This document shows positions 43,901-52,135 of a stretch of DNA of 64,000 bases, one piece after another. Source of the DNA: SIG78 sp036677805 (GTDB lineage: Bacteria; Verrucomicrobiota; Lentisphaeria; Victivallales; Victivallaceae); the NCBI GenBank assembly GCA_036677805.1, contig JAVBVS010000010.1, positions 83,046 to 147,045 on the forward strand. Reading direction: 5' to 3'. Within the stretch, counting starts at the first letter, position 1. Every line of letters begins with the position of its first letter. The translations under genes and the position numbers were made by a program. Below the pieces are notes generated by a model. The model was not told where the DNA came from, searched no databases, and was given only the letters and a program-made list of their open reading frames with translations.

Positions 43901-46900
43901 ACACCTTCCGGGTGATCGGCGGACTGGTTTCCGGCGACATCGTCACCGGTTCCAGCGCCAACGGCGATCTGGTCGAAATCGGCGGCGTTTCCCAGCAGGC
44001 TTATGACGACGGTCTGATCAATGCCCGCAATGCGAGCTCCGTCACCGGCAACGTCACCATGGGTACGGCGACCTCCGCCGGCACCAACATTCTGAATATC
44101 ATCAGTACGGTTGTGACCGATGGCGCCGGCCAGGAAATCGGTCTGCCCGCGACAGTCGGCGGCAATGTGACGATGACCTCGACCAATGCCAATACCCTGA
44201 ACGTCATCGGGGCCGCTTCCACGCCTGATGCCGACGGCAAGGTGACGATTTATGAAGCAGCCATCGGCGGCAATGTGACAATGACCGGAAGCAGCAACTT
44301 CGCAACGTTGGCGATGGGTACGATTGACGGTACCGTCACGGCCGACGCGACGAGTACGGACAATGTGTTCATTCTGTCCGGATTCACCGTCATCGGCGAT
44401 ATGGAACTGGATGCGGAAGAGCAGAACCTGCTCAATGCATCGAACTCCAATCTGGCCGCGGTCGACATGACCGCAATCATCGGCAATACGCTCCAGCTGA
44501 CGGGTTCCGCCGCGGAAACGATCGCCATGACCGCGACCGACGGGTTCAATACGGCGACCGTCCAGAATTCGACCACCGGGTCGATCACCATGGATGCGGC
44601 GCTGGTCAACGCCAATGCGGCGGATATCAACAATACGCTGAATCTTTTCGGCCAGCTGATTCCGGCCGCCGATCCGACGCAGGCCGCGCCGACCGTGGTT
44701 CGTACGGTCGTCACCGGCGATGTCGCCATGAACGCCGAAAATGCCAATACGCTGAATATCGGAGCGGAAGACGGCGGCGTAGCGTCATATGCGAACTTCG
44801 GCAGCGCGACCGTCACCGGTGCGCTGAACCTGACCGGACTGACCAACACCATCGCGGTCTGGGCCGGCACCGAAGCCAGCTACACCGATGGACCGTCGGC
44901 CGGCACTGAAGTCGATATGCGGGCGCTGGCCGGATCGGTCGCCATGAGCGGCAAGACCAACGTACTGGGGGTCAACCAGGGGGCGCTCGGCATCACCGCC
45001 GGCGGCGTGGCCCTGACCAATCTCGACGCCAACGGCGACGTGATTGCCGATGCGACCAACCGTATCTCCGTGGCTGACACTGCCATGCTGATCCTGGACG
45101 AAGCCGTCGGCGGCGAACGCCAGGCGGTCACGCTGGGCAGCGCGAGCGTCAACCTCGGCACGATCACCCCCAGCGGCTATTACGGCGACGCCGCCCTGAC
45201 GACGGTTCAGCGTGACGCCGACGGGTATGAAACCTACGTCTACAACTGGAAGGATACCACAACGCCCGGCGTCGATACCGCGGCGGCGACCACCACCAAC
45301 ACCGTCGGGATTTCCGGCAAGCTCTACGCCGGAGACCTCACGATGACAGGTCGGACCAATATCGTCTCGGTCGCCGGTCCGGCGACGCAGGATCCGGATC
45401 AGCTGCCGCTCGGAGATTACGTCTTCGATGTCGGGACGATTGATGTGGACGATGTCAGGATGTACGGGGAAAGCAACACCATCGTCACCACCTCGACCAT
45501 CGGATACAACGCCTCCTTCAAGGCCGATTCGGTGACCATGGGCGACATTGTGGTCAACTACGACACCGGCAAAACGGTGAAAATTCTGGCTCACGACAAC
45601 TCGCTCCTGACCTCGTCCAACACTTACGTCGAAATCGACGGAGTCAGCATGACCGCGACCATCAGCAACCGCATCGACATTGCCGGCTACACCCGGCGGA
45701 CCTCGGCCGATGCGCCCGACCTGCTGGCGACCGACGGGATCAACAAACTGGTTGCCAATCCGGGCGATGAAGGCCCCGCCAATCCGTTCGTCAAGGCCGT
45801 CGACGACACCACCACCAATACACTGGGCGATGTGGTCATGAACGCGACCGGCGCGAGCGACATCACCGGAACGGTGGTGACCGATGGCAACAACTGGCTC
45901 GAACTGGGCCAGAATGCCGCAGCCGACGATGTGACCATGACCGGTTACGACAACGACGTGATCCTTGAGTCCGACAGTCAGGCCGTTTATTATCTGGTCA
46001 ATCCGACGACCGGCGAAGCGGTGAAGGACGCCCTCGATCAACAGCTGACCGAAACCGTGACGCTGCAGAACGCCGGGAGCATCGGCAATCTGGTGTTTCA
46101 TCTGCCATCCGGCATGGCCGGAATCGATCCGGCGAACGCCGTGAATATGGGCTCCGGTTCCAGAATCGCCAGCATCACCTCGACGGATACCTATACCGTC
46201 GGCGCGATGACCGCGGGAGCCGTGGATGTCGTCATCCTCGGAGTCCGGGCTCTGGTTTCCGGCAGTGTCGACCTCGGATACGGCAATGATATCGTAACCC
46301 TGAATCAGGATTCCGAAATCACCGGCAATCTGAATTTCGGTCCGGGAGCGGACACCCTGAACGTCAACGGCAGCGCCACGGTCGGTTCGATCGACTTCGG
46401 CACCAATCTGCCGGACGGCGATCGGCTGAACCTCAGCACCGGCGCAATATTGACCGTCAACGGCGACATCACCTTCCAGGGCACGCTCAGTGTGGTCGGC
46501 GCCATTGGAGCCGCGATCGTGCTGACCGGCGGTGCCGGGCTGGAAGCGGTCGGCGATGACGCCAGACTGAATTTCAGCAACGGCGCTATCGTGTTCGGCA
46601 ATGTCACCAGCGACCGGACTTTCGTGACCGGAACGCTGGGATTGGGCAACGGTACCTTTGACGGCACGATGACCTTCAACGGCGTCGGAACGCTCGCCAT
46701 CCTGCCCTTTGCCGAAGGCGCGACAACGTTCACCATCGCCGAATCGGCTGAAGTTCTCTTCGCCGACGCCGGCACCTGGCTCTACAATGCCGCCATCCCG
46801 GTGACCTTCGGACAGCCGACTGCAACCGATGATCTCCTGCGGATTTTCGATGACACCACCCTGATGCTCGATGGCCTGATGAACTTCGGCACCGGCGCGA

Positions 46901-48138
46901 ATCAGATCAATCTGGGCAAGAATGCCACGTTCGAAGTCAATCAGGCCTGGAGCGCCGGCATCGCCGCGGTCAACGCCGCCGGAGTACCGGTCGATGCGGC
47001 CGGCAAGACCGAAGCTGAAGTGCCGGCGGGAACCTTCGTTCCGCTGACCGGCAGCGGCACCGTCGCGATCACCATGGACCACCAATCCACGCTGGAACTG
47101 AACGCGGATGCCTCCGCTACGGCCGGTATCACCCTGCTGGGTTATCATGTCGTGGCGGCGGGCGAAGATCCGGAAGTGATCGGCACCTACACGATTACCG
47201 GCAGCGGCTCGATCGATGCCAATATCGGAGTGAGCGATGCGGCTCTGGCTTACAAGCTCAATCTGGGCGCCGGCGTCGGCAACGTGACCTTTGGCAGCGG
47301 CGCGGATACGCTGACCATTACGGCGGATTCCGAAGCGGGAGTGCTGGCCTTCGGCACCGGCGAAGACACGCTGGCGTTGAGCGGCAATCTGACCGCGGAC
47401 GGACTGACCTATGGCGGTACCCTGACCGTCAACGGCAGCGGCGAAGTGGACATCGAAGCGGTAACCATCAGCCATGCGTTGACCACCGCCGACACCGTCA
47501 GCTGGAAGGTCGATACGTTTACGGTCAACAATACGACCGTGACCGGCAAGCTGGTCCTGACCGGCGGCGACAACACCCTCGCGCTGACCAATGCGACGCT
47601 GGGCGCCATCGACTTCGGCAGCGGCAATGACGAACTCGCCGGAACGGGAACCGTCGGCGCGGTTTCGGCCGCCGATCTGACGATCAGCGGGACGATCACC
47701 GCCGGTACCAACAGCATCACCGGCAGCGGCATTGCCACACTGGTGGAAGGGTTGAACCTGACGGCCAGCAAGGCCAGCGGATTCACCAACATCGTGCTGG
47801 ATTACACCGCCGGCGCCGCGAGCATCAACCTGATCGACAGCAATGTGTCCGACTGGGATGAACTCGCCGAGCTCGACAACCTCGATGTGATCATCAACAG
47901 CGGCGATCTCGCGGGCGGCAGCAACGTCAATCTGATCACCGCCAACGAGAACTTCACCGGCACCACCGCCATCGACCTGACCATCCATTACGGCGTCGAC
48001 CAGAGCCAGACCATCAGTCTGGCCTGGAGCGCCGCCGATAATGCGTACATCAGTGCGACCGCGGTCGACGGCAAGCTCTGGAAGATCACCGGCAAGGACA
48101 GTGCCACTCTGAACCTCGCGGCCACTGTGGCGCCGTAG
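37957..48138 (+). CDS. Giant repetitive surface or secreted protein (3393 residues)
   Basis: No N-terminal signal peptide, and I saw no cysteine in the translation. Residues about 112-215 hold four YGG/YAGG repeats (SIYGG, AVYGGGG, SIYGGGYTGS, KIYAGGYNS). Many RTX-like G-G/D-G-N-D-x-h units are scattered (e.g. GGNDTIRL near 432, GDGNDQVFI near 472, LGDGNDTIAL near 1185, GTGEDTLAL near 3132), but not as strict nonapeptide arrays. Residues about 1260-2670 carry a degenerate beta-repeat of the form (D/N)-(V/I)-x-M-x-G/A-x-x-N-T-L-x-(V/I), every 30-60 residues. No autotransporter barrel or sorting motif is visible at the C-terminus (LNLAATVAP). A beta-solenoid adhesin or S-layer-like protein exported by a type I-like route is the best inference. 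AAGGAG lies 8 bases before the ATG. Confidence 0.85.
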   Translation: MATTINITKKTQSPFVVELAVRAGEVDPVANTVALQVEDAGKLTVYTGNTLDSYWDTVTITGSGLNAALKDVAAGATYVTDPNLNHGRWTGATIDVVSETTTMAFSAITVRGSIYGGALALNAKGKITTQYIPGVTATVNNTQVILQNTNAKAVYGGGGGYGSTVEGDTAIRYAGGNISSIYGGGYTGSVVEGDVAIDINGSTTGRIGKIYAGGYNSVVKGNATVTFTNNSGSYNNLTVGSVSGAGYGKVSRVEGSSTLVFNNYSGKFTASIADFDVVQIAGKSSITLTKAQNKNMTGATYEFVITDDTLGLQGAMLTWNSKVVYSNIIVSVETADAFDVTLIQSQKLKLATDFNVNSIKVMNADGEILSSSAYQLFYDYDRKAGGSVSIQYRGLNLVFDGNELQKIVLSGADDEVNVVAGGKLAAGLNTAGGNDTIRLQSGSEVNGGIQAGTGDDALYIQKDALLTGEVVMGDGNDQVFIEDSATVTSNIALGSGVNALTVQKDASMTGTIIFASDSTNTVTVNGAVMGFSGGDATTNNTIILSGDAVHGGGIGYWTKMDVYDYAGGHWTKLKVFVVRDLNLTNANDTVIVGNNAFVNNISLGGGDDKLTINQGAGIGYDYVSTTDWQTRGNVIPATINLGTGHDVLVLNSQLGTNVNVITEDDGGDVIVLGADMTVLDNQLLVGSTNNVLVVANGRQVSFADMTSLGNFLSGNGKYDAIYLSMNAIISAGDEVMIQNYTGSLSREVILVSGAPTEIPAAILPYYTPGNGVVNSKLFAEVVDMERNAKITSSEVTAEEIYVHGGNTIDNSASGFVSVGDYILVSNNASVRGAFYLGYEPIHELSSDATADIAGSVDAIQGGSGNEQVNVSSSTASIGAIDLGAGDNDTVNFSAGTFADAELVIANTEWINLADGADVTVGSAAGYIDVLPGLNSKFTEVVNRMITVGDWDKNISFTDGYTIRLNGRIDADATLTNNTVLLTANANYFTANIYLNGANTFSVQDGVQDWYDYQQFKFSPGATLGFKLGTGSFFALDGFVNTNPADIVAVTEFGQNSGLGLADWVYIQDWNHAFSIADFQNIFGNAAHAPSLVFENLNVIAGAEIYGYILMDDMANQVVINDGAVINGDTAEYDYAAIMTEGGNDIVTIGAATINGRLLTDDGDDTVTLNGSTINTAINQGIPAVELGDGNDTIALNGATVNGGIAFGPGDDLLTSTGISNVNSIIFGSNDNEIDVLGGTLTAVNIGFDGVAANNTIAVETGATFNIESVLELAAIGTNTVLVDGGELGVAGVAILEGNENQVTLANGGHIAGLQLLSMEGPTNTLELADDATAQTAEVIAMDGVINQVNNAGALTVADTLFMGADDQNQIDNIGAFNANSVLMAEASDEIMTLPANINTIVNAGTFNVTDTLEMAGDTALIDNRGAFSVDTLVANGGSAVGNAGYQIDGGAQALILNNADATLTAASAIKLYSANNALQNGGTVAAGGASLLMAGSEELITGVSFTENAANSNSIVNTGSGNLEIGDVAMYGTENLIINQGAMTTGNIIMAGNVEIDLAGQTVASDAATLNIIDLSMGGQPITAALAAGDIAMVGERNALLAMTDFTPIITAEVAEAQEGETVQIGAVGQTIQAADITMIGEDNTVDFSMNAALDQQSDVKLKAVQIGAVTQSLTAASLEMNGINNLVRFGVGAEANGLYDVDNHHLESRLELGPINQTLNAPVTLNGFGNTLDLGINLTSTEEGNLATSGIAVNAVGDIAMTGDFNTLNGFVNLTSGTQSVLDVNGNVLIGIDGNITMDAAGANTFRFGATLTETPAALPGESGGVINLNNGATVKVAVDGDITMIGTGATNELYIGENAFYTGNVMMGTVYGDDLSARNILVVEEIGNIQFTSLAMTAVENNVILNGNGAIGTVNGIRGGVNDFTIGKGVTVNSPIVFQDIIDADLIGTEGYTILANAANSVALYGTAFGIDSGATNADDTFRVIGGLVSGDIVTGSSANGDLVEIGGVSQQAYDDGLINARNASSVTGNVTMGTATSAGTNILNIISTVVTDGAGQEIGLPATVGGNVTMTSTNANTLNVIGAASTPDADGKVTIYEAAIGGNVTMTGSSNFATLAMGTIDGTVTADATSTDNVFILSGFTVIGDMELDAEEQNLLNASNSNLAAVDMTAIIGNTLQLTGSAAETIAMTATDGFNTATVQNSTTGSITMDAALVNANAADINNTLNLFGQLIPAADPTQAAPTVVRTVVTGDVAMNAENANTLNIGAEDGGVASYANFGSATVTGALNLTGLTNTIAVWAGTEASYTDGPSAGTEVDMRALAGSVAMSGKTNVLGVNQGALGITAGGVALTNLDANGDVIADATNRISVADTAMLILDEAVGGERQAVTLGSASVNLGTITPSGYYGDAALTTVQRDADGYETYVYNWKDTTTPGVDTAAATTTNTVGISGKLYAGDLTMTGRTNIVSVAGPATQDPDQLPLGDYVFDVGTIDVDDVRMYGESNTIVTTSTIGYNASFKADSVTMGDIVVNYDTGKTVKILAHDNSLLTSSNTYVEIDGVSMTATISNRIDIAGYTRRTSADAPDLLATDGINKLVANPGDEGPANPFVKAVDDTTTNTLGDVVMNATGASDITGTVVTDGNNWLELGQNAAADDVTMTGYDNDVILESDSQAVYYLVNPTTGEAVKDALDQQLTETVTLQNAGSIGNLVFHLPSGMAGIDPANAVNMGSGSRIASITSTDTYTVGAMTAGAVDVVILGVRALVSGSVDLGYGNDIVTLNQDSEITGNLNFGPGADTLNVNGSATVGSIDFGTNLPDGDRLNLSTGAILTVNGDITFQGTLSVVGAIGAAIVLTGGAGLEAVGDDARLNFSNGAIVFGNVTSDRTFVTGTLGLGNGTFDGTMTFNGVGTLAILPFAEGATTFTIAESAEVLFADAGTWLYNAAIPVTFGQPTATDDLLRIFDDTTLMLDGLMNFGTGANQINLGKNATFEVNQAWSAGIAAVNAAGVPVDAAGKTEAEVPAGTFVPLTGSGTVAITMDHQSTLELNADASATAGITLLGYHVVAAGEDPEVIGTYTITGSGSIDANIGVSDAALAYKLNLGAGVGNVTFGSGADTLTITADSEAGVLAFGTGEDTLALSGNLTADGLTYGGTLTVNGSGEVDIEAVTISHALTTADTVSWKVDTFTVNNTTVTGKLVLTGGDNTLALTNATLGAIDFGSGNDELAGTGTVGAVSAADLTISGTITAGTNSITGSGIATLVEGLNLTASKASGFTNIVLDYTAGAASINLIDSNVSDWDELAELDNLDVIINSGDLAGGSNVNLITANENFTGTTAIDLTIHYGVDQSQTISLAWSAADNAYISATAVDGKLWKITGKDSATLNLAATVAP

Positions 48139-48152
48139 GTTCGTCAACCCCG

Positions 48153-48187
48153 ATTCCTATCCGCGCCATTGGGGCGCGGATAGGAAT
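48153..48187 (+). repeat. Perfect 15-bp hairpin after giant gene
   Basis: Stem 48153-48167 with 48173-48187 and a 5-base loop, 14 bp after the stop. No T-run follows. It may protect the mRNA 3-prime end ahead of the terminator. Confidence 0.6.
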
Positions 48188-48199
48188 TCACCACCGCTC

Positions 48200-48235
48200 A
48201 AACCGTCGCGGAATTCTTTCCGCGACGGTTTTTTT
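48200..48235 (+). terminator. Strong rho-independent terminator of giant gene
   Basis: Perfect 14-bp stem (48200-48213 with 48218-48231) with a TTCT loop and a T-run through 48235. Confidence 0.88.
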
Positions 48236-48400
48236 ACGCCCCCGCACCGGGGGAATGCGGCGGGCAACGACGGCGGGTGATCATCGGCAAACCAAACCGG
48301 CCGGCCCGGTTCGGAAGCCCGCTCGGGAGCATGCCCGGCCGGGATATTTTCCCCGATTCCATGTCGGGTGCCGAGGATTCTCCGTTTTTTCACCACGCCC

Positions 48401-50701
48401 TCAACGGGCGATCTCCGCCGGGATGAAACTGCGGTCCAATGCGGCGATCCGTTCCATATCCCAGGATTGATAACGGGCCGCATCAAACGGCGGAAAACCG
48501 CATAGATAATGGTTGACGCCATGCAATCCGGTTTGGGTATCCCATTCCAGAAGCAGCAACATATGGCTTGACAAGGACAACTTCAGGCGGCCGACCCGGC
48601 ACACTTCGTTGGGCATCAGGTTAAATTCTCCGGCAGCCAATTCCCGGCCATTTTCCGCATCCGTCACCCGCCACCGGCCACATTCGACCCGGCCGGAGGC
48701 GTTGTCGAGAAAAATCCCCTGCTCCCACCCCTGCGGTTCTCCGATCATCAGACAGGTCGGCTGCTGGACCCGCCGAATGTAAAAATAGGCCAGTTTGCGG
48801 TTGAAATAGTAATCCACCACCGCATCCGAAAATTGCGGCCAGCAGTCCAGCAGATTCCACCACAGAATGCCGCTCTGGCGCGGCCGGTTGATCCGGGCGG
48901 TTTCAATGAAGAACTTCTTGGCTTCGGCCTGTACGATCTGGCTCAGGCGTGCAAATTCTTCCAGCGTATCGGGAATGAACCCGAACATTTCGCGGATCTG
49001 ATTGGCCATCAGACCGGTGCGATAATTGAGCATGGCGTTGCTGCCATAATAAGGATTGCTGGCATGATAATCCCAGGCGGCATTGTCCTGCCACGGCCAG
49101 AGCTGTTCCGGCGGAATGAACTGCTTGATCGAATTCACCGCCGGGCAGCCGTGATAACCGATCTCGCTGACAAACGACGCGTCGGGACAGCTGTAATACT
49201 GCGCCCGGAAGTAGTTGCGCGGTCCCCACAGATGCTTTTCCGGACAAGCCGTCTGACCGCCCTCCGGATCGCGCCGGACCGCCTCGGAACCGAAGTAGGG
49301 CGAACTCGGCAAATAGGGGCGCATGGGGTCCAGACGCTTCAGCACTTCCGGCAGTGTTTCCCGAGTGACACGGATATTTTCCGGTTTCAGGCCCAACTCC
49401 GCCGCCAGCGCGAAAATGTCGCATTCGTTGTCGCCGGCCCACAACGCCAGCGCCGGATGCTGCCGCAGACGGCGCACCACCAGTTCCGCCTCCTTCCGGA
49501 CCATGTCGCAGAATTCGTCATCCGTGGGATAAACCGCGCAGCCCAGCATGAAATCCTGCCACACCAGAATTCCTTCGGCGTCGCAGAAATCATAAAACGC
49601 ATCGCTTTCGTAAACACCTCCGCCCCAGACCCGTACCATGTTACAGTTCAAATCCCGAAGCATCTTCAAAAATTCCGGCAGCCGGTCCCGGTCGTGGCTG
49701 TGCAGCGCATCCAGCGGCACATGATTGGTGCCCTGAATATGAATGGTTTGCCCGTTGACGACAAAAGCGAAGGCATTCTCTCCGGGAACGCATTCCACGT
49801 CCTCGCGCCTGAGCTCCAAAGTCCGGATGCCGACCCTGGTCCGGGTTTCCGCCAGAGGCCGGCCATGATGCAGCAGCGTCAGCGTCACGTCATAAAGCCA
49901 TGGCGCCCCGTAATTGCGTACCTGCCAGAGCCGGGGCTGGTCCACCGTCAAACCGACAAACCCCATATTGAGCCAGACATCGGTGCGACTGGAGAAAACG
50001 GAATCTCCGCATCGTCCGTCAATCTGGAGTTCGAGACCGGAAAAATCCGGCAGCGCGGTTTCGAAATTATAGTGCACGCCCAGTTTGGCCCGCCCCGCTT
50101 CGAGCTTCATCGTTTGAATGTAAATATCGGTGAACCGGTGTTCGGCAATCTCTTCCACATAAACTTCACCCCAGATGCCGCCCAGCGCCAGACGCGGCGC
50201 GATATCCCATCCCCAGCAATGCGCGCCCTTGCGGCACCACATGACCTCATAATTGAACGGATAAGCGCTGTAGCACGCCGGATCGAGTTTGCGCCGACGC
50301 TGGGCATTGACGCAGGAGCCCATCCGGACCAGCAGTTCATTTTGACCGGCACGCAGTTGCTTGGAGCAATCGAACCGATGTTCCACCAGACCGTTATCGG
50401 CCCGTCCGAGCAATTCGCCATTCAAATAGATTTCCGATTCCGGTTCAATTCGTTCCAGCACCAGTTCGCAGCGCCGCGGAACCGTCGCGCACTCGAATGT
50501 GCGCCGGAAAGTCCACCGGTAAAACTCATAGGGGCGAAACGCCTGCGCGTTCAAGCCGTAATATGGCGCAGGAGCCTTGCCGGCGGCAGCCAGGGCCGAT
50601 TCCAGGTTGCCCGGCACCGTGAATGCGATCTCCTGCCGGTCACGCCCCGTTGTTTCCTGCTCATAAGACACATTCCATAAACCGTTTAACACTAATTTCA
50701 C
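48401..50701 (-). CDS. GH2-family beta-mannosidase-like glycosidase
   Basis: 766 residues, no signal peptide, so probably cytoplasmic. The N-terminal jelly-roll (LNGLWNVSYEQETTGRDRQ, YRWTFRRTFE) and immunoglobulin-like domains precede a barrel. In the barrel LWAGDNECD gives acid/base E426, where family members usually have GNNE, and FVSEIGYHGCPA gives nucleophile E513. MVRVWGGGVYESDAFYDFCD and GILVWQDFM are classic for beta-mannosidases of GH2. It is divergent from a GntR/LacI-type regulator, which probably controls it. It likely acts on oligosaccharides released by the neighbouring secreted hydrolase. The exact sugar is inferred. Confidence 0.85.
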   Translation of the reverse strand: MKLVLNGLWNVSYEQETTGRDRQEIAFTVPGNLESALAAAGKAPAPYYGLNAQAFRPYEFYRWTFRRTFECATVPRRCELVLERIEPESEIYLNGELLGRADNGLVEHRFDCSKQLRAGQNELLVRMGSCVNAQRRRKLDPACYSAYPFNYEVMWCRKGAHCWGWDIAPRLALGGIWGEVYVEEIAEHRFTDIYIQTMKLEAGRAKLGVHYNFETALPDFSGLELQIDGRCGDSVFSSRTDVWLNMGFVGLTVDQPRLWQVRNYGAPWLYDVTLTLLHHGRPLAETRTRVGIRTLELRREDVECVPGENAFAFVVNGQTIHIQGTNHVPLDALHSHDRDRLPEFLKMLRDLNCNMVRVWGGGVYESDAFYDFCDAEGILVWQDFMLGCAVYPTDDEFCDMVRKEAELVVRRLRQHPALALWAGDNECDIFALAAELGLKPENIRVTRETLPEVLKRLDPMRPYLPSSPYFGSEAVRRDPEGGQTACPEKHLWGPRNYFRAQYYSCPDASFVSEIGYHGCPAVNSIKQFIPPEQLWPWQDNAAWDYHASNPYYGSNAMLNYRTGLMANQIREMFGFIPDTLEEFARLSQIVQAEAKKFFIETARINRPRQSGILWWNLLDCWPQFSDAVVDYYFNRKLAYFYIRRVQQPTCLMIGEPQGWEQGIFLDNASGRVECGRWRVTDAENGRELAAGEFNLMPNEVCRVGRLKLSLSSHMLLLLEWDTQTGLHGVNHYLCGFPPFDAARYQSWDMERIAALDRSFIPAEIAR

Positions 50702-50734
50702 GGGAACACCTCCTGCCTGATACAGGTATGATTT

Positions 50735-50781
50735 GGTATAAATTCTGTTGAATAATATACCATCTCACCCCATCGTGTCAA
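50735..50781 (-). promoter_or_regulatory. Promoter and inverted repeat for GH2 gene
   Basis: On the minus strand TTGACA (50781-50776) and TATATT (50759-50754) are 16 bp apart. An inverted repeat GGTATA (50735-50740) with TATACC (50756-50761) overlaps the -10 region, placed as an operator would be. Confidence 0.65.
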
Positions 50782-50862
50782 GATATTTTCCCAACGAAAT
50801 GTGATAATTTTCCCAAAAAAAGATTTTTCAGCCTTTTTATTTGAAAAAAATCCATATTCGCC

Positions 50863-50930
50863 TTGACATTTCGGGATAAATATGGTATAATTAGTATATT
50901 CAATGAAAAATAATGGGATAAATAGGGATA
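50863..50930 (+). promoter_or_regulatory. Consensus promoter with GGGATAAATA repeats for regulator
   Basis: TTGACA (50863-50868) and TATAAT (50886-50891) at exactly 17 bp form a perfect sigma-70 consensus. GGGATAAATA occurs inside the spacer (50873-50882) and downstream of the start point (50915-50924), followed by a third half GGGATA (50925-50930). This arrangement fits autorepression. Confidence 0.75.
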
Positions 50931-50933
50931 GAA

Positions 50934-52061
50934 ATGCAAATCGACATCAATTCCGGCATCCCGGTCTATCTGCAGATCAAGGCGGCCATCGAGCAGGATA
51001 TTGCATCCCGCGGTCTGACCGAGGGCGCTCCCCTTCCCACGTTGCAGGAGTTGTGCGATCAGGCTCACGTCAGCATGCGCACCGCGCAACGCGCCGTCGA
51101 AGCGCTGCTCGATTCCGGCGTCGCTCGGCGGATGGGACGCAAACTGGTGGTTGCCTCCGGCCTGGTGCGGCCGCCCCGGGCCAAATCGGTTTATGTCGCC
51201 TGTTTCGACTTCGATGTGACGGTTTCGGTCGACTGGATCTCCGCACGGATTCTGGCCGGAATCCGCGAAGCTCTGGCGGAATTGCCCGAAGCGGAGCTGG
51301 TCGTTGCCCGGCCGGACTTTGCCGGCTCGCTGGATTTCTACCTCAACAACCCGTCCATGCGCGTCGAAGGCGCCATCCTCTGCCACTGCCTCAAACGCGA
51401 TGAGCTGGAAGCCCTGGCGTTGCGTTATCCCACACTCCGCTTTGTGCAGACCAACTATTTTTTCGACGACTTCGAAAGTTTGCCCGCCAACGTGCTTGGC
51501 GTATTCAATGATGATTTCGGAGGCGCCTATATGGGCACGGAGTACCTGACCGATATCTGCAAGTGCCGCAAACCGGTCTTCTGGGAACTCGGCAGTCTCG
51601 ACCAGGCTTATCAGGAGCGGCGGCGCGGCTTTCTCTACTGCTTGCGCGAGCGCGGTCTCGAGGGCCGGGTGTTCCTTCAGGAACGGTTTGAGAAACGTCC
51701 CGAAAACCTGCTGGGTACCCATTACAATTTCTTCGCCTCGCTGTTCCGGCAAGCCGGCGATTGCGACGGAATTTTCGCCTGCAACGACACCATGGCGGCC
51801 GCGGCGGGAATGTTTCTGGCCGAGCGGGGCCTGGAATTGCCGATTCTGGGCTACGACGACTTTTCCGATGTCAGCGTCGCCCGAGGTTCGACGCTGGCCA
51901 TTGATTATGCCCGGATGGGCAAAGTGGCGGTTCACCGCCTGCGGACGCCGGAGCCGCGCTTTACCAAGTTATTGCCGCATTTGATCGTACGGCGGCAACT
52001 GGCGATGCCTCTGGCGGAAGCCGAAGAATACAATATCATCGAATTGTTCGAAGCCCCATAG
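50934..52061 (+). CDS. GntR-type DNA-binding / LacI-type sensor regulator
   Basis: 375 residues. GntR winged helix (PVYLQIKAAIEQDIASRGLT, then LPTLQELCDQAHVSMRTAQR) and a sugar-sensor domain with SVYVACFDFDVTVSVDW, RVEGAILCHCLKRDELE, GVFNDDFGGAYMG, CDGIFACNDTMAAAAGMFL and PILGYDDFSD, the last two typical of LacI effector domains. It is the first gene of a plus-strand series through 61.2 kb and divergent from the GH2 gene. It is expected to be the local repressor. Confidence 0.85.
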   Translation: MQIDINSGIPVYLQIKAAIEQDIASRGLTEGAPLPTLQELCDQAHVSMRTAQRAVEALLDSGVARRMGRKLVVASGLVRPPRAKSVYVACFDFDVTVSVDWISARILAGIREALAELPEAELVVARPDFAGSLDFYLNNPSMRVEGAILCHCLKRDELEALALRYPTLRFVQTNYFFDDFESLPANVLGVFNDDFGGAYMGTEYLTDICKCRKPVFWELGSLDQAYQERRRGFLYCLRERGLEGRVFLQERFEKRPENLLGTHYNFFASLFRQAGDCDGIFACNDTMAAAAGMFLAERGLELPILGYDDFSDVSVARGSTLAIDYARMGKVAVHRLRTPEPRFTKLLPHLIVRRQLAMPLAEAEEYNIIELFEAP

Positions 52062-52135
52062 TACACTCGGGAAAGCGGAATCCAAGCAATTGGCGAAAAT
52101 ACCTTGAACAACTCAAACCAATGAGGAAAATCATC

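Noticed and set aside
38290..48138. Classical RTX nonapeptide array or autotransporter
   Set aside because: The G-D-G-N-D units are scattered singly, not in tandem nonapeptides. There is no signal peptide and no C-terminal barrel. I therefore call it only a repetitive surface or secreted protein.
44785..48147. 1120-codon open frame on the minus strand inside the giant gene
   Set aside because: Same reason: the antisense of GNN-rich repeats stays open by base composition. The plus-strand frame has the ribosome site, terminator and coherent repeats.
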